The notes: a model not told the origin generated them from the sequence alone. Counted from the first letter of the stretch, positions 33,450 through 43,256 are shown. The stretch: DNA of 64,000 bases from Chryseobacterium sp. MYb264 (GCF_035974275.1 NZ_CP142422.1:2294001-2358000), one strand, 5' to 3'. Numbers and translations are program-made.

Positions 33450-35258
33450 TTAATTATCCTTGTAAGTACTGACCAACTTATCCAAATTTAAACTTCTTGC
33501 CGAAGCATCGAAAATTTCACGATAAACACCGTTGATATGAACCAATTCATCGTGAGTTCCGCTTTCTACAACCTTACCTTTTTTCATCACATAAATTTTA
33601 TCTGAATCTAAAATCTGTGACAGAGAATGGGAAATAATAATTACGGTTCTTCCTTCTTTGATAGCGTCTAGAGAGTTTTTAATCTGTTCGGTTGCAATCG
33701 CATCAAGACTAGCAGTTGGTTCATCAAGGAAAATAATAGGTGGGTTTTTTAAAAATAATCTTGCAATCGCAATTCTCTGTTGTTGCCCTCCAGAAAGTTG
33801 TGTTGCATCATGATTATATTTTTCGGGAAGATCCAAAATCTGCTCATGAAGGTAGGCTTTTTTTGCAGCTTCTTCAATTTCTTCAAAAGTCGCGTTCATA
33901 TTTCCGTAGCGGATATTATCTTCGATACTTCCCTGGAAAATGTGGTTTTTTTGTAATACCAACCCCAAATCGTTTCTTAAATAAGTATTATCAAAATCAT
34001 TCAAATTTACGTTATCCAACATAATTTCGCCGGAATCCGGAAGATAAAATTTACATAGAAGATTGATAACCGTTGATTTACCGGCTCCACTTAAACCAAC
34101 CAAAGCGGTTGTTTTTCCGTTTTCTATTTTCATGGAAACATCGTGTAAAGCCTGAGTTCCGTTGGGATAAGTGAAATTGACATTTTTTAATTCAAAGTTT
34201 CCTTTGATGTCTTTTTCCACGAAGTTTCCGTTGGCCTCTTTTTCGTCATCAGCATTTAAAATATCGAAATATCCTTCCGCATAAATCATCGCATCATTCA
34301 TGTCATCGTAAATCCTATGCAATTGTCGAATCGGCGCGGAAACATTGTTGAAAAGCATGATATGAAGCATGATCGCACCGATTGTCATTTGTTGATCCAA
34401 AACCAAATAAACTGTCAAAAGGATAATTAAAACAACACCGAACTGTTCGATAAAAGTTTTTAATCCGTCATAAATAAAATTCGTTTTTCGGGTGAACATC
34501 TGGCTTTCCATCAACTGCATCTGCAGATCGTATTGTTTTTTTCCTTCAAATTTTTCTCGGACAAAACTTTTAATCACCATAATTGAATTGATGAGATTCA
34601 ACAGTCCTGAAGTTTTCTGTTCCCTCTGATTCCTCAAAGTTCGCCTAACGCCACCCAATTTTTTCGCCTGTAAGGAGCTGATATAAAAATAAATGGGGAC
34701 AATAATGGTTGACACCATCCCGACATACATATTCTGCATGTACATAATAATGAGTGCGATGAAAGCATTTGAAAAAAGCGGTAACATATCAATAAAAAAA
34801 TTCTGAACCAGGCGAGTCAGGCTTTCAATACCACGATCGATTCTGATCTGTAGCTTTCCTGACTCGTGATTTTCATCATTAAAGTAAGCAACGCGGTAGG
34901 TTAAAATCTTGTCAATTGCTGACTGTGCCAAAACGGAACTTACATTAATCCGAATTTTCTCACCATAAAATTTCTGTCCGAAATTGATGAAAATGTTCAA
35001 TAATTCTTTCCCTAACAAAATAATGGAAATCAACACCAGAATATGGATTCCCTCGGACATAGGATGAGGAAGATGAGTAAGTTCCGTAACCTCATCTACG
35101 GTATATTTTAGAACAATGGGATTTACCTGTGCAGCAAGCGCTCCCAAAAACGTGAGAAACAGCGTTCCATAGATCATGGGGCGGTAGGGTTTAATAAAAG
35201 GAACGAGCTGTTTGTAAATTCCGAATAAAGTGACGGTTCTGTTAAAAGGTTTTGCCAT
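33450..35258 (-). CDS. ABC exporter, fused permease and ATPase (MsbA-like)
   Basis: 602 residues, a half-transporter. Residues ~20-320 form a six-helix ABC_membrane domain, and residues ~350-590 the ATPase. Walker A is GLSGAGKST, the Q-loop is in LGLVLQKN, the signature is LSGGQQQR, Walker B is IIFLDEPTASLD, and the H-loop is VIIISHSL. It would work as a homodimer in the inner membrane. Lipid export is the default reading for this family, and the envelope-gene neighbourhood fits, but a drug exporter cannot be excluded. Confidence 0.92.
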   Translation of the reverse strand: MAKPFNRTVTLFGIYKQLVPFIKPYRPMIYGTLFLTFLGALAAQVNPIVLKYTVDEVTELTHLPHPMSEGIHILVLISIILLGKELLNIFINFGQKFYGEKIRINVSSVLAQSAIDKILTYRVAYFNDENHESGKLQIRIDRGIESLTRLVQNFFIDMLPLFSNAFIALIIMYMQNMYVGMVSTIIVPIYFYISSLQAKKLGGVRRTLRNQREQKTSGLLNLINSIMVIKSFVREKFEGKKQYDLQMQLMESQMFTRKTNFIYDGLKTFIEQFGVVLIILLTVYLVLDQQMTIGAIMLHIMLFNNVSAPIRQLHRIYDDMNDAMIYAEGYFDILNADDEKEANGNFVEKDIKGNFELKNVNFTYPNGTQALHDVSMKIENGKTTALVGLSGAGKSTVINLLCKFYLPDSGEIMLDNVNLNDFDNTYLRNDLGLVLQKNHIFQGSIEDNIRYGNMNATFEEIEEAAKKAYLHEQILDLPEKYNHDATQLSGGQQQRIAIARLFLKNPPIIFLDEPTASLDAIATEQIKNSLDAIKEGRTVIIISHSLSQILDSDKIYVMKKGKVVESGTHDELVHINGVYREIFDASARSLNLDKLVSTYKDN

Positions 35259-35311
35259 AGCTGGTGATCTGGATCTTTAGTAAAAATAAGCCTTTTTTTA
35301 CAATGTAGAGA

Positions 35312-35337
35312 AAAAGCCTGCACTTATGCAGGCTTTT
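35312..35337 (-). terminator. Terminator after the baeRF gene
   Basis: 11-bp perfect stem AAAAGCCTGCA / TGCAGGCTTTT, loop CTTA, between the baeRF stop (35356) and the exporter start (35258). Confidence 0.88.
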
Positions 35338-35355
35338 ACACTTGTAATTCTATTT

Positions 35356-36435
35356 TCAGTATCTGGTTTTCAGGACAATTTCCCCAATATCAAGAAGTTC
35401 ATCCTGTTGGGTAAAATGTACCCTGCCTTTTTTAGAAAGAACCTCCCAGGAAATCATCGAAACAATATCATCCACTACTCCAGGATCTTTTGAATCTTCG
35501 ACATATTCGAATGTCCTGTCATCGATCATTTTTACGGGTTGCTCAAAATCCTGATGAATGATCAGCAGGTCTCCCCTTCCGTCTAAAGATGCCTGATAAA
35601 TTTCCTGAAGATCAGTGAGAATTTTTCCTGTAGGAACAGCTTCTTTTAATTCTTCAATGGCTTGTGCTCTTTCTTCTTTCTGTTTTTCCCTGATCATTTC
35701 ATAGGCCTGTTCTACAATATGATGTTCATCAGATTCAGAGTAATTTTTATGGTCGTGCCCTATATAAATTGAAGGAATATCGGCGACTTCCAATAATTTA
35801 TTGTAATTATCGGAGGTACTGATGACGATTACTTTAAGATCTGTTTTTCTGTACATCTCCACCACTGATTTATCGATTCTGTTAAAATATTCCTTCACCT
35901 GATTATCCACTTGTTTTCCGTCACTTCTAATATCGGCATGGGTAATATAAAATGGATTTTCCGGAAAAGGGAATCCTCCATCACGAACTTCTCTGATTAT
36001 TTTATCGTTTTCAGCCTGGAAAAGTTTTGTGCCGCTTTGTGCCAATACAAGAATCAGATATTCCTGAGATCTTACGGCAGCTTTAATTAACGGACGGACA
36101 GCAAATCTGGCATCAATTTCCACCGTATTGCTTCTTGCGGGCCAGGTTGACTTTATTATTTCTTCAGTTTCGTCGGATAAGAATAGGTGCAGACTTTCCA
36201 GATTATGCTGATGATCTATCTTTTCAGAAATAATAGCCAGTTTTTCCAGGACTCCGGAAGCCGGTCTTTTTCCGAATTCATCGATTACACGGTTTTCAGC
36301 CTCTTTGATCAGGTTTTTAAGTACAATTTCATCCTGCTGATTTTCAGGTGAAGTCCTGTGCGTGTTCATAGAGATTGTTACAGAAGTTTCATTTACCTGA
36401 GAGGCCAGTTTCTCTAATTTTTCTTTTAATGTCAT
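35356..36435 (-). CDS. Bacterial archaeo-eukaryotic release factor-like protein (baeRF family 3-like)
   Basis: 359 residues, no signal peptide. The N-terminal stretch VTISMNTHRTSPENQQDEI followed by LKNLIKEAENRV, and the later FAVRPLIKAAVRSQEYLILVLA with TKLF, match the pattern of baeRF family 3 proteins. These are bacterial relatives of eRF1/Pelota with a Pelota-like domain order. Residues ~190-270 would be the middle domain (DKSVVEMYRKT, YIGHDHKNYSE) and ~275-359 the C-terminal part. No GGQ motif is seen, so peptide release is not predicted. A ribosome-binding rescue or hibernation role is only inference. The gene has its own terminator. Confidence 0.72.
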   Translation of the reverse strand: MTLKEKLEKLASQVNETSVTISMNTHRTSPENQQDEIVLKNLIKEAENRVIDEFGKRPASGVLEKLAIISEKIDHQHNLESLHLFLSDETEEIIKSTWPARSNTVEIDARFAVRPLIKAAVRSQEYLILVLAQSGTKLFQAENDKIIREVRDGGFPFPENPFYITHADIRSDGKQVDNQVKEYFNRIDKSVVEMYRKTDLKVIVISTSDNYNKLLEVADIPSIYIGHDHKNYSESDEHHIVEQAYEMIREKQKEERAQAIEELKEAVPTGKILTDLQEIYQASLDGRGDLLIIHQDFEQPVKMIDDRTFEYVEDSKDPGVVDDIVSMISWEVLSKKGRVHFTQQDELLDIGEIVLKTRY

Positions 36436-36655
36436 CGTGTATATTTTTTTAAAATTGTTTCAATGATAATTATTATTATCTATTCCCTAGTTAATCAAAA
36501 ACAATACCTATTTGTGACATCTGTATTACAAAAATCAATCCTCAATTCTTCTTTTCTCGTTTAAATTTAAAAAAAATGATCAATATCAGAAAAGAATGGA
36601 TACAGAAAAGAACAGAATGGCTCTGTTCTTTTTTGTTATTATGTGTGTTTATTTT

Positions 36656-37720
36656 TTATGCTTCGAAGGCTTCACTGGTCAGGTAATGTAGTTCCGGCTT
36701 ACTTGCTGCCTTAGATTCTGCCTCTGCCTGCTCCAAAGAATAAAGTGAATTAATTTCTTTTTTTTGCAGGACGAAAGAATTATTTGCATTCTTATCTACA
36801 ACTTCATTAAGGATATGTCTGATTTCCAGACTACTTCCTAATGCAGCAAAACTAATATCTTCAAAGCCATGCATCAATCTCAAGTCATCAAACTGAGCAA
36901 AATTCTCATCTACGAAGCTCTGGAACTGCGCTCGTGAATCAAAATTTCCTGCCCAGATATTGTAGACATAGCTTTTCTTTTTTTCTTTATCAAAAATACT
37001 TTGGTACACGAAGTTTTCACCTAAATAAGCTTCTCTTACCTGCGGATCATTGGCCAATTCTTCGGGAAGACCTTCTTTCAGAATTCGCCCTTCAAACATG
37101 ATGTATGTTTTATTGGTAATCGCCAAAGTCTGCTGTACGTTGTGATCGGTAATCAGAATTCCGATGTTTTTGTCGGTAAGACTTCTTACAATTTTTTGGA
37201 TATCTTCCACCGCAATCGGGTCAACTCCGGCAAAAGGTTCGTCCAGTAAAATAAAACTGGGGTCTGTTGCCAGACATCTTGCGATCTCGGTTCTACGTCT
37301 CTCACCACCGGATAAAAGATCTCCACGGTTTTTACGAACGTGCTGTAGTGAAAATTCTTCTACCAACTCGTCACATTTCATCTGCTGTTCCCGTTTTGAG
37401 AGTTTCGTCAATTGTAAAACTCCCATAATATTTTCTTCCACCGAAAGTTTACGGAAAACAGACGCTTCCTGCGCCAGATAACCGATACCTTTTTGTGCTC
37501 TCCGGTACATCGCATCCGTTGTTATTTCCTGTTTGTCCAGAAAAATTTTCCCCGAAGTAGGCTTAACCAAACCAACAATCATATAAAACGAAGTAGTTTT
37601 CCCTGCTCCATTCGGCCCAAGCAAACCAACAATTTCTCCCTGCTGAACCTGTACAGAAACGCCTTTTACCACTTTTTTAGGGCCGTATTCTTTGATTAAG
37701 TTTTCTCCTCGTAAAATCAT
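36656..37720 (-). CDS. lptB: LptB, LPS export ABC ATPase, with a ~110-residue C-terminal extension
   Basis: 354 residues against ~240 for usual LptB. Residues 1-~240 are a complete LptB: Walker A GPNGAGKTTS, Q-loop YLAQEASVFRKL, signature LLSGGERRR, Walker B FILLDEPFAGVDP, H-loop ITDHNV, and the LptB ending LANDPQVREAYLGENF. With LptFG it would power extraction of LPS from the inner membrane. The extra ~110 residues (SYVYNIWAGNFDSRAQFQSF onward, ending KPELHYLTSEAFEA) have conserved-looking W and F positions. They are reminiscent of Imm22-type small domains, but this is a resemblance only. A near-leaderless promoter lies upstream. Confidence 0.9.
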   Translation of the reverse strand: MILRGENLIKEYGPKKVVKGVSVQVQQGEIVGLLGPNGAGKTTSFYMIVGLVKPTSGKIFLDKQEITTDAMYRRAQKGIGYLAQEASVFRKLSVEENIMGVLQLTKLSKREQQMKCDELVEEFSLQHVRKNRGDLLSGGERRRTEIARCLATDPSFILLDEPFAGVDPIAVEDIQKIVRSLTDKNIGILITDHNVQQTLAITNKTYIMFEGRILKEGLPEELANDPQVREAYLGENFVYQSIFDKEKKKSYVYNIWAGNFDSRAQFQSFVDENFAQFDDLRLMHGFEDISFAALGSSLEIRHILNEVVDKNANNSFVLQKKEINSLYSLEQAEAESKAASKPELHYLTSEAFEA

Positions 37721-37725
37721 AACGG

Positions 37726-37748
37726 CAAAGATAAAGTTTTTTTGAATT
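37726..37748 (-). promoter_or_regulatory. Promoter of lptB (TTTG ... TATCTTTG)
   Basis: -7 TATCTTTG (37726-37733), 5 nt upstream of the ATG, with a TTTG ~15 nt further up. A transcript from it would start at or next to the start codon. Confidence 0.5.
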
Positions 37749-37996
37749 CAAATTTTAGATTGAAGGTTGCGTGTAAAAGTTTTATGATATTTTAATATGT
37801 GGTTTGATGTATCCTTCGGCTGCTTCGCGCTAACGATGACATCGGCAAATCATTCTGTTTTTTTGTTTAATTAAACATTTAGCATTACCTCTGTCATCTT
37901 GAGCGAAGTCGAAGGATTTCAAAAAATAATATTTAAATCTTAGCAGCTTTATTTTATTTCCATAATTTTAAAGACAAATCAATTCTCAAATTTATT

Positions 37997-38725
37997 ATGC
38001 AAAATAATCAACAACTAACTGATCTTTTAGCCTTAGATCTTGGTCTAAATATCGTTAATAGAAGACCGTATGCCAAAGAAGTTTTCAAATGGCAGGATAT
38101 GGATCTTCTTCCTCATTCTTCAACCGATACTTTGCTGTGCGAAATTTTCGAATGGAATGGGAGAAACTGGCGAACTACGGGAAATAATTTAATAGGATTT
38201 TTGTTTTCTGGAGAAAATTTAAGCTTTATGAAAAATCAACTGATCAATGTTCCGAAAAATCCGGCTTTGATTCCTGATTTTGAATTTACCAAAGAAAGTA
38301 TGCTGGAATATGGTCTTTCACTGCCTTCCCTATTTAATATCGGAATTAATGGAAATATTAAAAGTGCAAAAGATTTTTCTGTAAAAGTAAATGGTGTTAC
38401 GAAATCAAGAATCACGAATATAGATTCTCCCGGCATTGAAATTCTGAGAAATTATTCTGAATTCACTCAGAATAAGTCTAAAACATACCGAAAAAATGTG
38501 AAGTTTAATTTTTTAAGCACCTCACTTTTTTATGCAGAAAGTGTGGAAGTTTATCTTGAAAAAGATTCGGGCGTCGCTCTGGATGTAAGTTTTCAGACAA
38601 AAGATGTTGAAGTAGAAGCAAAAATCAATACTGACACCAAAAAGAATTTTGTTTTGAAATATACCGGAAATCAGTCACCTTTTGCAGCAAAATTTACCAA
38701 AGGAAAAGATTTTGATATTTCTTAG
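37997..38725 (+). CDS. Uncharacterised 242-residue beta-rich protein
   Basis: I do not recognise the family with confidence. There is no signal peptide and no transmembrane helix. The N-terminal ~75 residues are mixed. A glycine/leucine stretch lies at ~110-130 (YGLSLPSLFNIGINGNI). Residues ~155-242 are alternating amphipathic strands (LFYAESVEVYLEK, VALDVSFQTKDVEVEAKINT). The length and strand order recall bacterial gasdermins, but no protease gene is adjacent and there is no Cys near the N-terminus. The stop codon TAG (38723-38725) uses the first base of MITE copy 3. Before insertion the same codon would have read TAA, so the protein end is unchanged. Confidence 0.75.
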   Translation: MQNNQQLTDLLALDLGLNIVNRRPYAKEVFKWQDMDLLPHSSTDTLLCEIFEWNGRNWRTTGNNLIGFLFSGENLSFMKNQLINVPKNPALIPDFEFTKESMLEYGLSLPSLFNIGINGNIKSAKDFSVKVNGVTKSRITNIDSPGIEILRNYSEFTQNKSKTYRKNVKFNFLSTSLFYAESVEVYLEKDSGVALDVSFQTKDVEVEAKINTDTKKNFVLKYTGNQSPFAAKFTKGKDFDIS

Positions 38726-38916
38726 AGGCTGTTTAAATTTTATTGCCAAAAATTTTTATAGCTATTTTGAGATGGATTTTTTGCTTCGTGTTTGCAGATT
38801 TAGCGGGCTAAATCAAAAATAGGAAGTGAAAAATACGCTCAAAAGAGCATCAAAATTGAGCAAAGATCAACTTCATTAAGGATAATAAATAAAACGGTAA
38901 AATTTTAAACAGGCTA
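38725..38916 (+). mobile_element. MITE copy 3 (192 bp) at the stop codon of the preceding gene
   Basis: It starts GAGGCTGTTTAAA and ends TTTAAACAGGCTA (last base changed from C), flanked by TTA (38722-38724 and 38917-38919). It differs from copy 1 at only about three positions, which suggests recent spread. Confidence 0.85.
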
Positions 38917-38946
38917 TTAATATCCATAGGAAATAATAAAGCAAAT

Positions 38947-39054
38947 GGTCTTTAGCCAAAACTTAATATATGATTTCGAATCAGTACTGACAATAAGTTT
39001 TGGCTAAAGCCTCAAAAGCTGTAAAAAAGCGGGCCAAAGCCCGCTCCTATTGAT
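38947..39054 (+). repeat. REP-like palindrome module, copy d
   Basis: TCTTTAGCCAAAACTT (from ~38949) and AAGTTTTGGCTAAAGC (from 38996) form an inverted pair. AAAGCGGGCCAAAGCCCGCT with the tail CCTATTGAT follows at 39026-39054. It sits right after MITE copy 3, between convergent genes. Nothing else is visible in the 353-bp gap. Confidence 0.7.
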
Positions 39055-39078
39055 AACATTGTTATTTTGAAATTTTAA

Positions 39079-40104
<1,026 letters not shown>

Positions 40105-40126
40105 CTACAAGTTATACAAAAAAATA

Positions 40127-40157
40127 TTGCGTAGAATTGTAGAATTATTTATTTTTG
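40127..40157 (+). promoter_or_regulatory. Promoter of the T9SS sorting-domain protein
   Basis: TTG (40127-40129), 20-nt spacer, TATTTTTG (40150-40157). It matches the Bacteroidota TTTG/TAnnTTTG pattern and ends 29 nt before the ATG at 40187. Confidence 0.6.
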
Positions 40158-40186
40158 TTTTAATATATTCGAGAAATTATAATTTG

Positions 40187-40537
40187 ATGAAAAAAATTTT
40201 ACTTTTATTAACATTTTTGAGCACATTTGTTGGTTTTTCCAACAATTTTAAGGCTCAAATAAAAGAACCCGGTGCGTTCTCTCAGAAGTCTGACGATGGG
40301 GTTTTGATAGCTTATCCGAATCCGGCGAAGGATTTCCTTATCTTTAAAGCTAAAGATACTTCGCTGAAGATCAAAAGTGTGACTTTTTATTCTATTTTGG
40401 GTACTCAGGTCGCCAACTATTCGGTGAATATGAATTCAGGGGAAGTAAATATTGAAAAATTGAAACCCGGAAAATATTTAATACGATATGTTTTAAGTGA
40501 CAACACACAGAAGGTTACTCAAATCGTAAAACAATAA
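40187..40537 (+). CDS. Small secreted protein consisting mainly of a T9SS type A sorting domain
   Basis: 116 residues from the ATG at 40187; the frame extends upstream, but only this start gives a signal peptide (MKKILLLLTFLSTFVGFSNNFKAQ). After ~15 linker residues the rest is a type IX C-terminal sorting domain: LIAYPNPAKDFLIFKA, VTFYSILGTQVANY, EVNIEKLKPGKYLIRYV and a Lys-rich end (TQIVKQ). With no passenger domain it may be a structural or decoy substrate of T9SS. PorX, a T9SS regulator, is encoded at 52347. Own promoter and terminator. Confidence 0.88.
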   Translation: MKKILLLLTFLSTFVGFSNNFKAQIKEPGAFSQKSDDGVLIAYPNPAKDFLIFKAKDTSLKIKSVTFYSILGTQVANYSVNMNSGEVNIEKLKPGKYLIRYVLSDNTQKVTQIVKQ

Positions 40538-40541
40538 AATT

Positions 40542-40570
40542 AAATCCTGATAAACATCAGGATTTTTTCT
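40542..40570 (+). terminator. Terminator of the sorting-domain protein gene
   Basis: Stem AAATCCTGAT / ATCAGGATTT, followed by T. Confidence 0.85.
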
Positions 40571-40643
40571 TTTACATTAATTCTGTTTCAATTATTCCGT
40601 AACTTTCGGAACATTTTTATACTCATTATAAAAAAACAATTTA

Positions 40644-41555
40644 ATGCTAAAAGCTGAACATATCAGGAAGACTTATAATGCCGGTAAAAAAGTAGCGTTG
40701 GATGATTTCAGCATCCATGTTCCCAAAGGCAGTATTTATGGTCTTTTAGGGCCTAACGGAGCCGGAAAAACTTCTTTTATCCGTATCATCAATCAAATTA
40801 CGCAGGCTGACTCGGGAGAAATTAAAATCAACGGGCAGGCGCTCAATCCCAACCATATCAAGGATATAGGGTACATGCCTGAAGAAAGAGGTTTGTACAA
40901 AAATATGACCGTTGGCGACCAACTTCTCTATTTCGGAGAACTGAAAGGGATGAGTAAAAACGATGCGCTGAATGAAGCAAAAAAATGGTTTGACAAATTA
41001 CATATCGACCAATGGTGGAAAAAGAAGCTTTCTGAGCTTTCAAAAGGGATGGCACAAAAAATTCAGTTTGTGGTAACCGTTCTGCACAGACCTCATCTTT
41101 TGATTCTTGATGAACCGTTTTCAGGTTTCGATCCCGTGAATGCCAATTTAATAAAGGATCAGATTATCGAGCTTAAAAATAACGGAACAACCATTATCCT
41201 TTCCACCCACCGAATGGAAAGTGTGGAAGAGATGTGTGATTACGTTGCTTTAATTAATCATTCAAAAAAAATTATCGACGGAAGGGTATTTGATGTTCGG
41301 GAAAAATTCAAGAAAAATATTTTCGGAATTACACTGGCAGATGTGGATAATACCCAACTTGATAGTTTTAAGCAAAAATATGAACTTTTGAATTTCTCAC
41401 ATCAAAATAATCTGACCTCATTTGATATTAAAAATGTAAGCGAGCAGAATCATCTATTGCTGGATCTGGTGAATGTTGGAAAAGTAAGGTCATTTGACGA
41501 AAAAATCCCGAGTATGAATGAAGTATTTATAAATGCGGTAAGCAATAACTCTTAA
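40644..41555 (+). CDS. ABC transporter ATPase (NatA-like)
   Basis: 303 residues. Walker A GPNGAGKTS, Q-loop IGYMPEERGLYKNM, a non-canonical signature LSKGMAQK (usual in this subfamily), Walker B LLILDEPFSGFDP and H-loop STHRM. A DUF4162-like C-terminal extension is at ~225-300. It pairs with the ABC-2 permease 4 bp downstream. NatAB exports sodium in Bacillus; here the cargo is not known. Confidence 0.93.
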   Translation: MLKAEHIRKTYNAGKKVALDDFSIHVPKGSIYGLLGPNGAGKTSFIRIINQITQADSGEIKINGQALNPNHIKDIGYMPEERGLYKNMTVGDQLLYFGELKGMSKNDALNEAKKWFDKLHIDQWWKKKLSELSKGMAQKIQFVVTVLHRPHLLILDEPFSGFDPVNANLIKDQIIELKNNGTTIILSTHRMESVEEMCDYVALINHSKKIIDGRVFDVREKFKKNIFGITLADVDNTQLDSFKQKYELLNFSHQNNLTSFDIKNVSEQNHLLLDLVNVGKVRSFDEKIPSMNEVFINAVSNNS

Positions 41556-41559
41556 TTTT

Positions 41560-42870
41560 ATGAATAATATTTTTTTAATTACAAAAAGGGAGTTTCTGAC
41601 GCAGGTTAAGAAAAAATCCTTCATTATATTAACTCTTCTCGCTCCTATTATGCTGATTGCTTTCGGAGCGGTGGTGGGCTTGATGTTCAAAGCCAATGAA
41701 TCTCACAACATTATTGAAGTTGTGGATAAGAGCGGATTATTTATCAACCAACTTAAATCTGACGACCAGCTCAATTATATTTTTGTTTCTGCCACCGATG
41801 AAAAGTCGAAGATGAACAATTTAAAGGGCAATGAGTCAGTGAACGGCATTTTAATTTTACCGGAATTAAGAGATCAGGATTTTGATGAGCTTCAGAATAA
41901 TTCGAGGTTAATTATTAATTCAAAAATAGGTTTTAAAACCAAACAGAAAATTATTTCTGACATCAATGAAGTGATCAAAAAAGAAAAGATAAAAAAATTA
42001 GGAATTGCAGAGAATAAGCTGGTTAATCTGGATAAAAATTTCACCCTGAAAACCATTAATGTTTCAGAAAATAATAAAGAAGATTCTGATCTTGTTTTTG
42101 GAGTAAAAAGCGTCCTAAGCATGCTTCTTATGTATGTTACCTTCATGTTTATCATCATTTATGGGGTGAGGGTTATGAGGAGCGTTTTGGAAGAGAAAAA
42201 CAACCGTGTGGTGGAAATCATTATTTCTTCGGTAAAACCTTTTGAACTGATGATGGGAAAAATCCTGGGAGTAACAATGGTTGCTTTAACGCAGTTTATT
42301 GTTTGGATCACGATGTCGGTGATCGGTGCCTTGGTTTTAAATACCGGATTTAACTCACTACCAAAGAATATTCCTGGAGGAAATGAAGAGATGATGAGTA
42401 AATTTGATATTTTAAAGATTGGAACTGAGGTTTCCCATAGTTTATTAGAATTAAACTTTCCTTTGATCATCTTTGTTTTCATTATATTTTTCCTGTTGGG
42501 CTATATCTTCTACAGCTCCATTTATGCAGCCATAGGCTCTGCGGTAGATAATGAAACAGAAACACAGCAGTTTACTTTATTTGCGATATTACCATTGATG
42601 CTGGGGATGTACGGAAGTTTCTCCTTGATGAACAATCCTGACGGTCCTCTTGGCTTCTGGCTATCTATCATTCCGTTTACGTCTCCGGTGGCAATGATTG
42701 CAAGAATTCCTTATGGAGTTCCTGCCTGGCAGATTGTTTTGTCTATCACTCTTCTTTTGGCGACCACCGTTTTCATGATCTTTCTGGCAGGTAAAATCTA
42801 CCGTGTCGGGATTTTAATGTATGGAAATAAAGCGACACTGAAAGAGATCTGGAAGTGGATTAGAGGATAG
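41560..42870 (+). CDS. ABC-2 type permease (NatB-like)
   Basis: 436 residues. One membrane helix at ~20-40, a large extracytoplasmic domain (~45-180), then five or six helices from ~180 to the end. The ABC2_membrane_3 segment VMRSVLEEKNNRVVEIIISS includes the coupling-helix motif EEKNNRVVE. It forms the membrane half of the exporter with the ATPase just upstream (4-bp gap). No further operon members. Confidence 0.93.
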   Translation: MNNIFLITKREFLTQVKKKSFIILTLLAPIMLIAFGAVVGLMFKANESHNIIEVVDKSGLFINQLKSDDQLNYIFVSATDEKSKMNNLKGNESVNGILILPELRDQDFDELQNNSRLIINSKIGFKTKQKIISDINEVIKKEKIKKLGIAENKLVNLDKNFTLKTINVSENNKEDSDLVFGVKSVLSMLLMYVTFMFIIIYGVRVMRSVLEEKNNRVVEIIISSVKPFELMMGKILGVTMVALTQFIVWITMSVIGALVLNTGFNSLPKNIPGGNEEMMSKFDILKIGTEVSHSLLELNFPLIIFVFIIFFLLGYIFYSSIYAAIGSAVDNETETQQFTLFAILPLMLGMYGSFSLMNNPDGPLGFWLSIIPFTSPVAMIARIPYGVPAWQIVLSITLLLATTVFMIFLAGKIYRVGILMYGNKATLKEIWKWIRG

Positions 42871-43256
42871 AATGGTTGATGGTTGATGGTTGCTATGCTT
42901 TGAATATTATTCAATTTTGCAGAGTATTATTAAGCGAACAGATTTTTAAAATTGAGATCTTTGAAATTTTTCGACTTCACGTTGTTTCGCCAAAAATGAT
43001 AGGCGCAAAATTGAAAATCAAAAATGTATACCATTTTATCTTTGAAATTCCCTTTATATTATTCAGCCCCTCGGGTTTATAACATGATTGAATACGTATT
43101 CATCGGGTTTCACCAGACTCTACCGATATTCGGTTTATGAAGGTAAATTCAAAAAAAAAGGATTATACAAACCTTACAATTTTCACGACACTAAATAAAA
43201 CAAAAACTCCCGAGAAATACATCTCGGGAGTTTTTTATTTTTCAAATGAAATATTT
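42871..43256. other. Intergenic region between the ABC operon and the OMP gene
   Basis: A (GGTTGAT)n tract at 42873-42893, then AT-rich DNA, then a strong bidirectional terminator (43202-43235). A 68-codon frame starting at 42876 shows no coding character. Confidence 0.6.
43202..43235. terminator. Bidirectional terminator
   Basis: 14-bp perfect stem AAAAACTCCCGAGA / TCTCGGGAGTTTTT, loop AATACA. It serves the minus-strand sucD/OMP operon and possibly the ABC operon. Confidence 0.9.

Noticed and set aside
42876..43082. 68-codon plus-strand ORF after the ABC-2 permease
   Set aside because: It begins inside a GGTTGAT tract and shows no domain or signal peptide.
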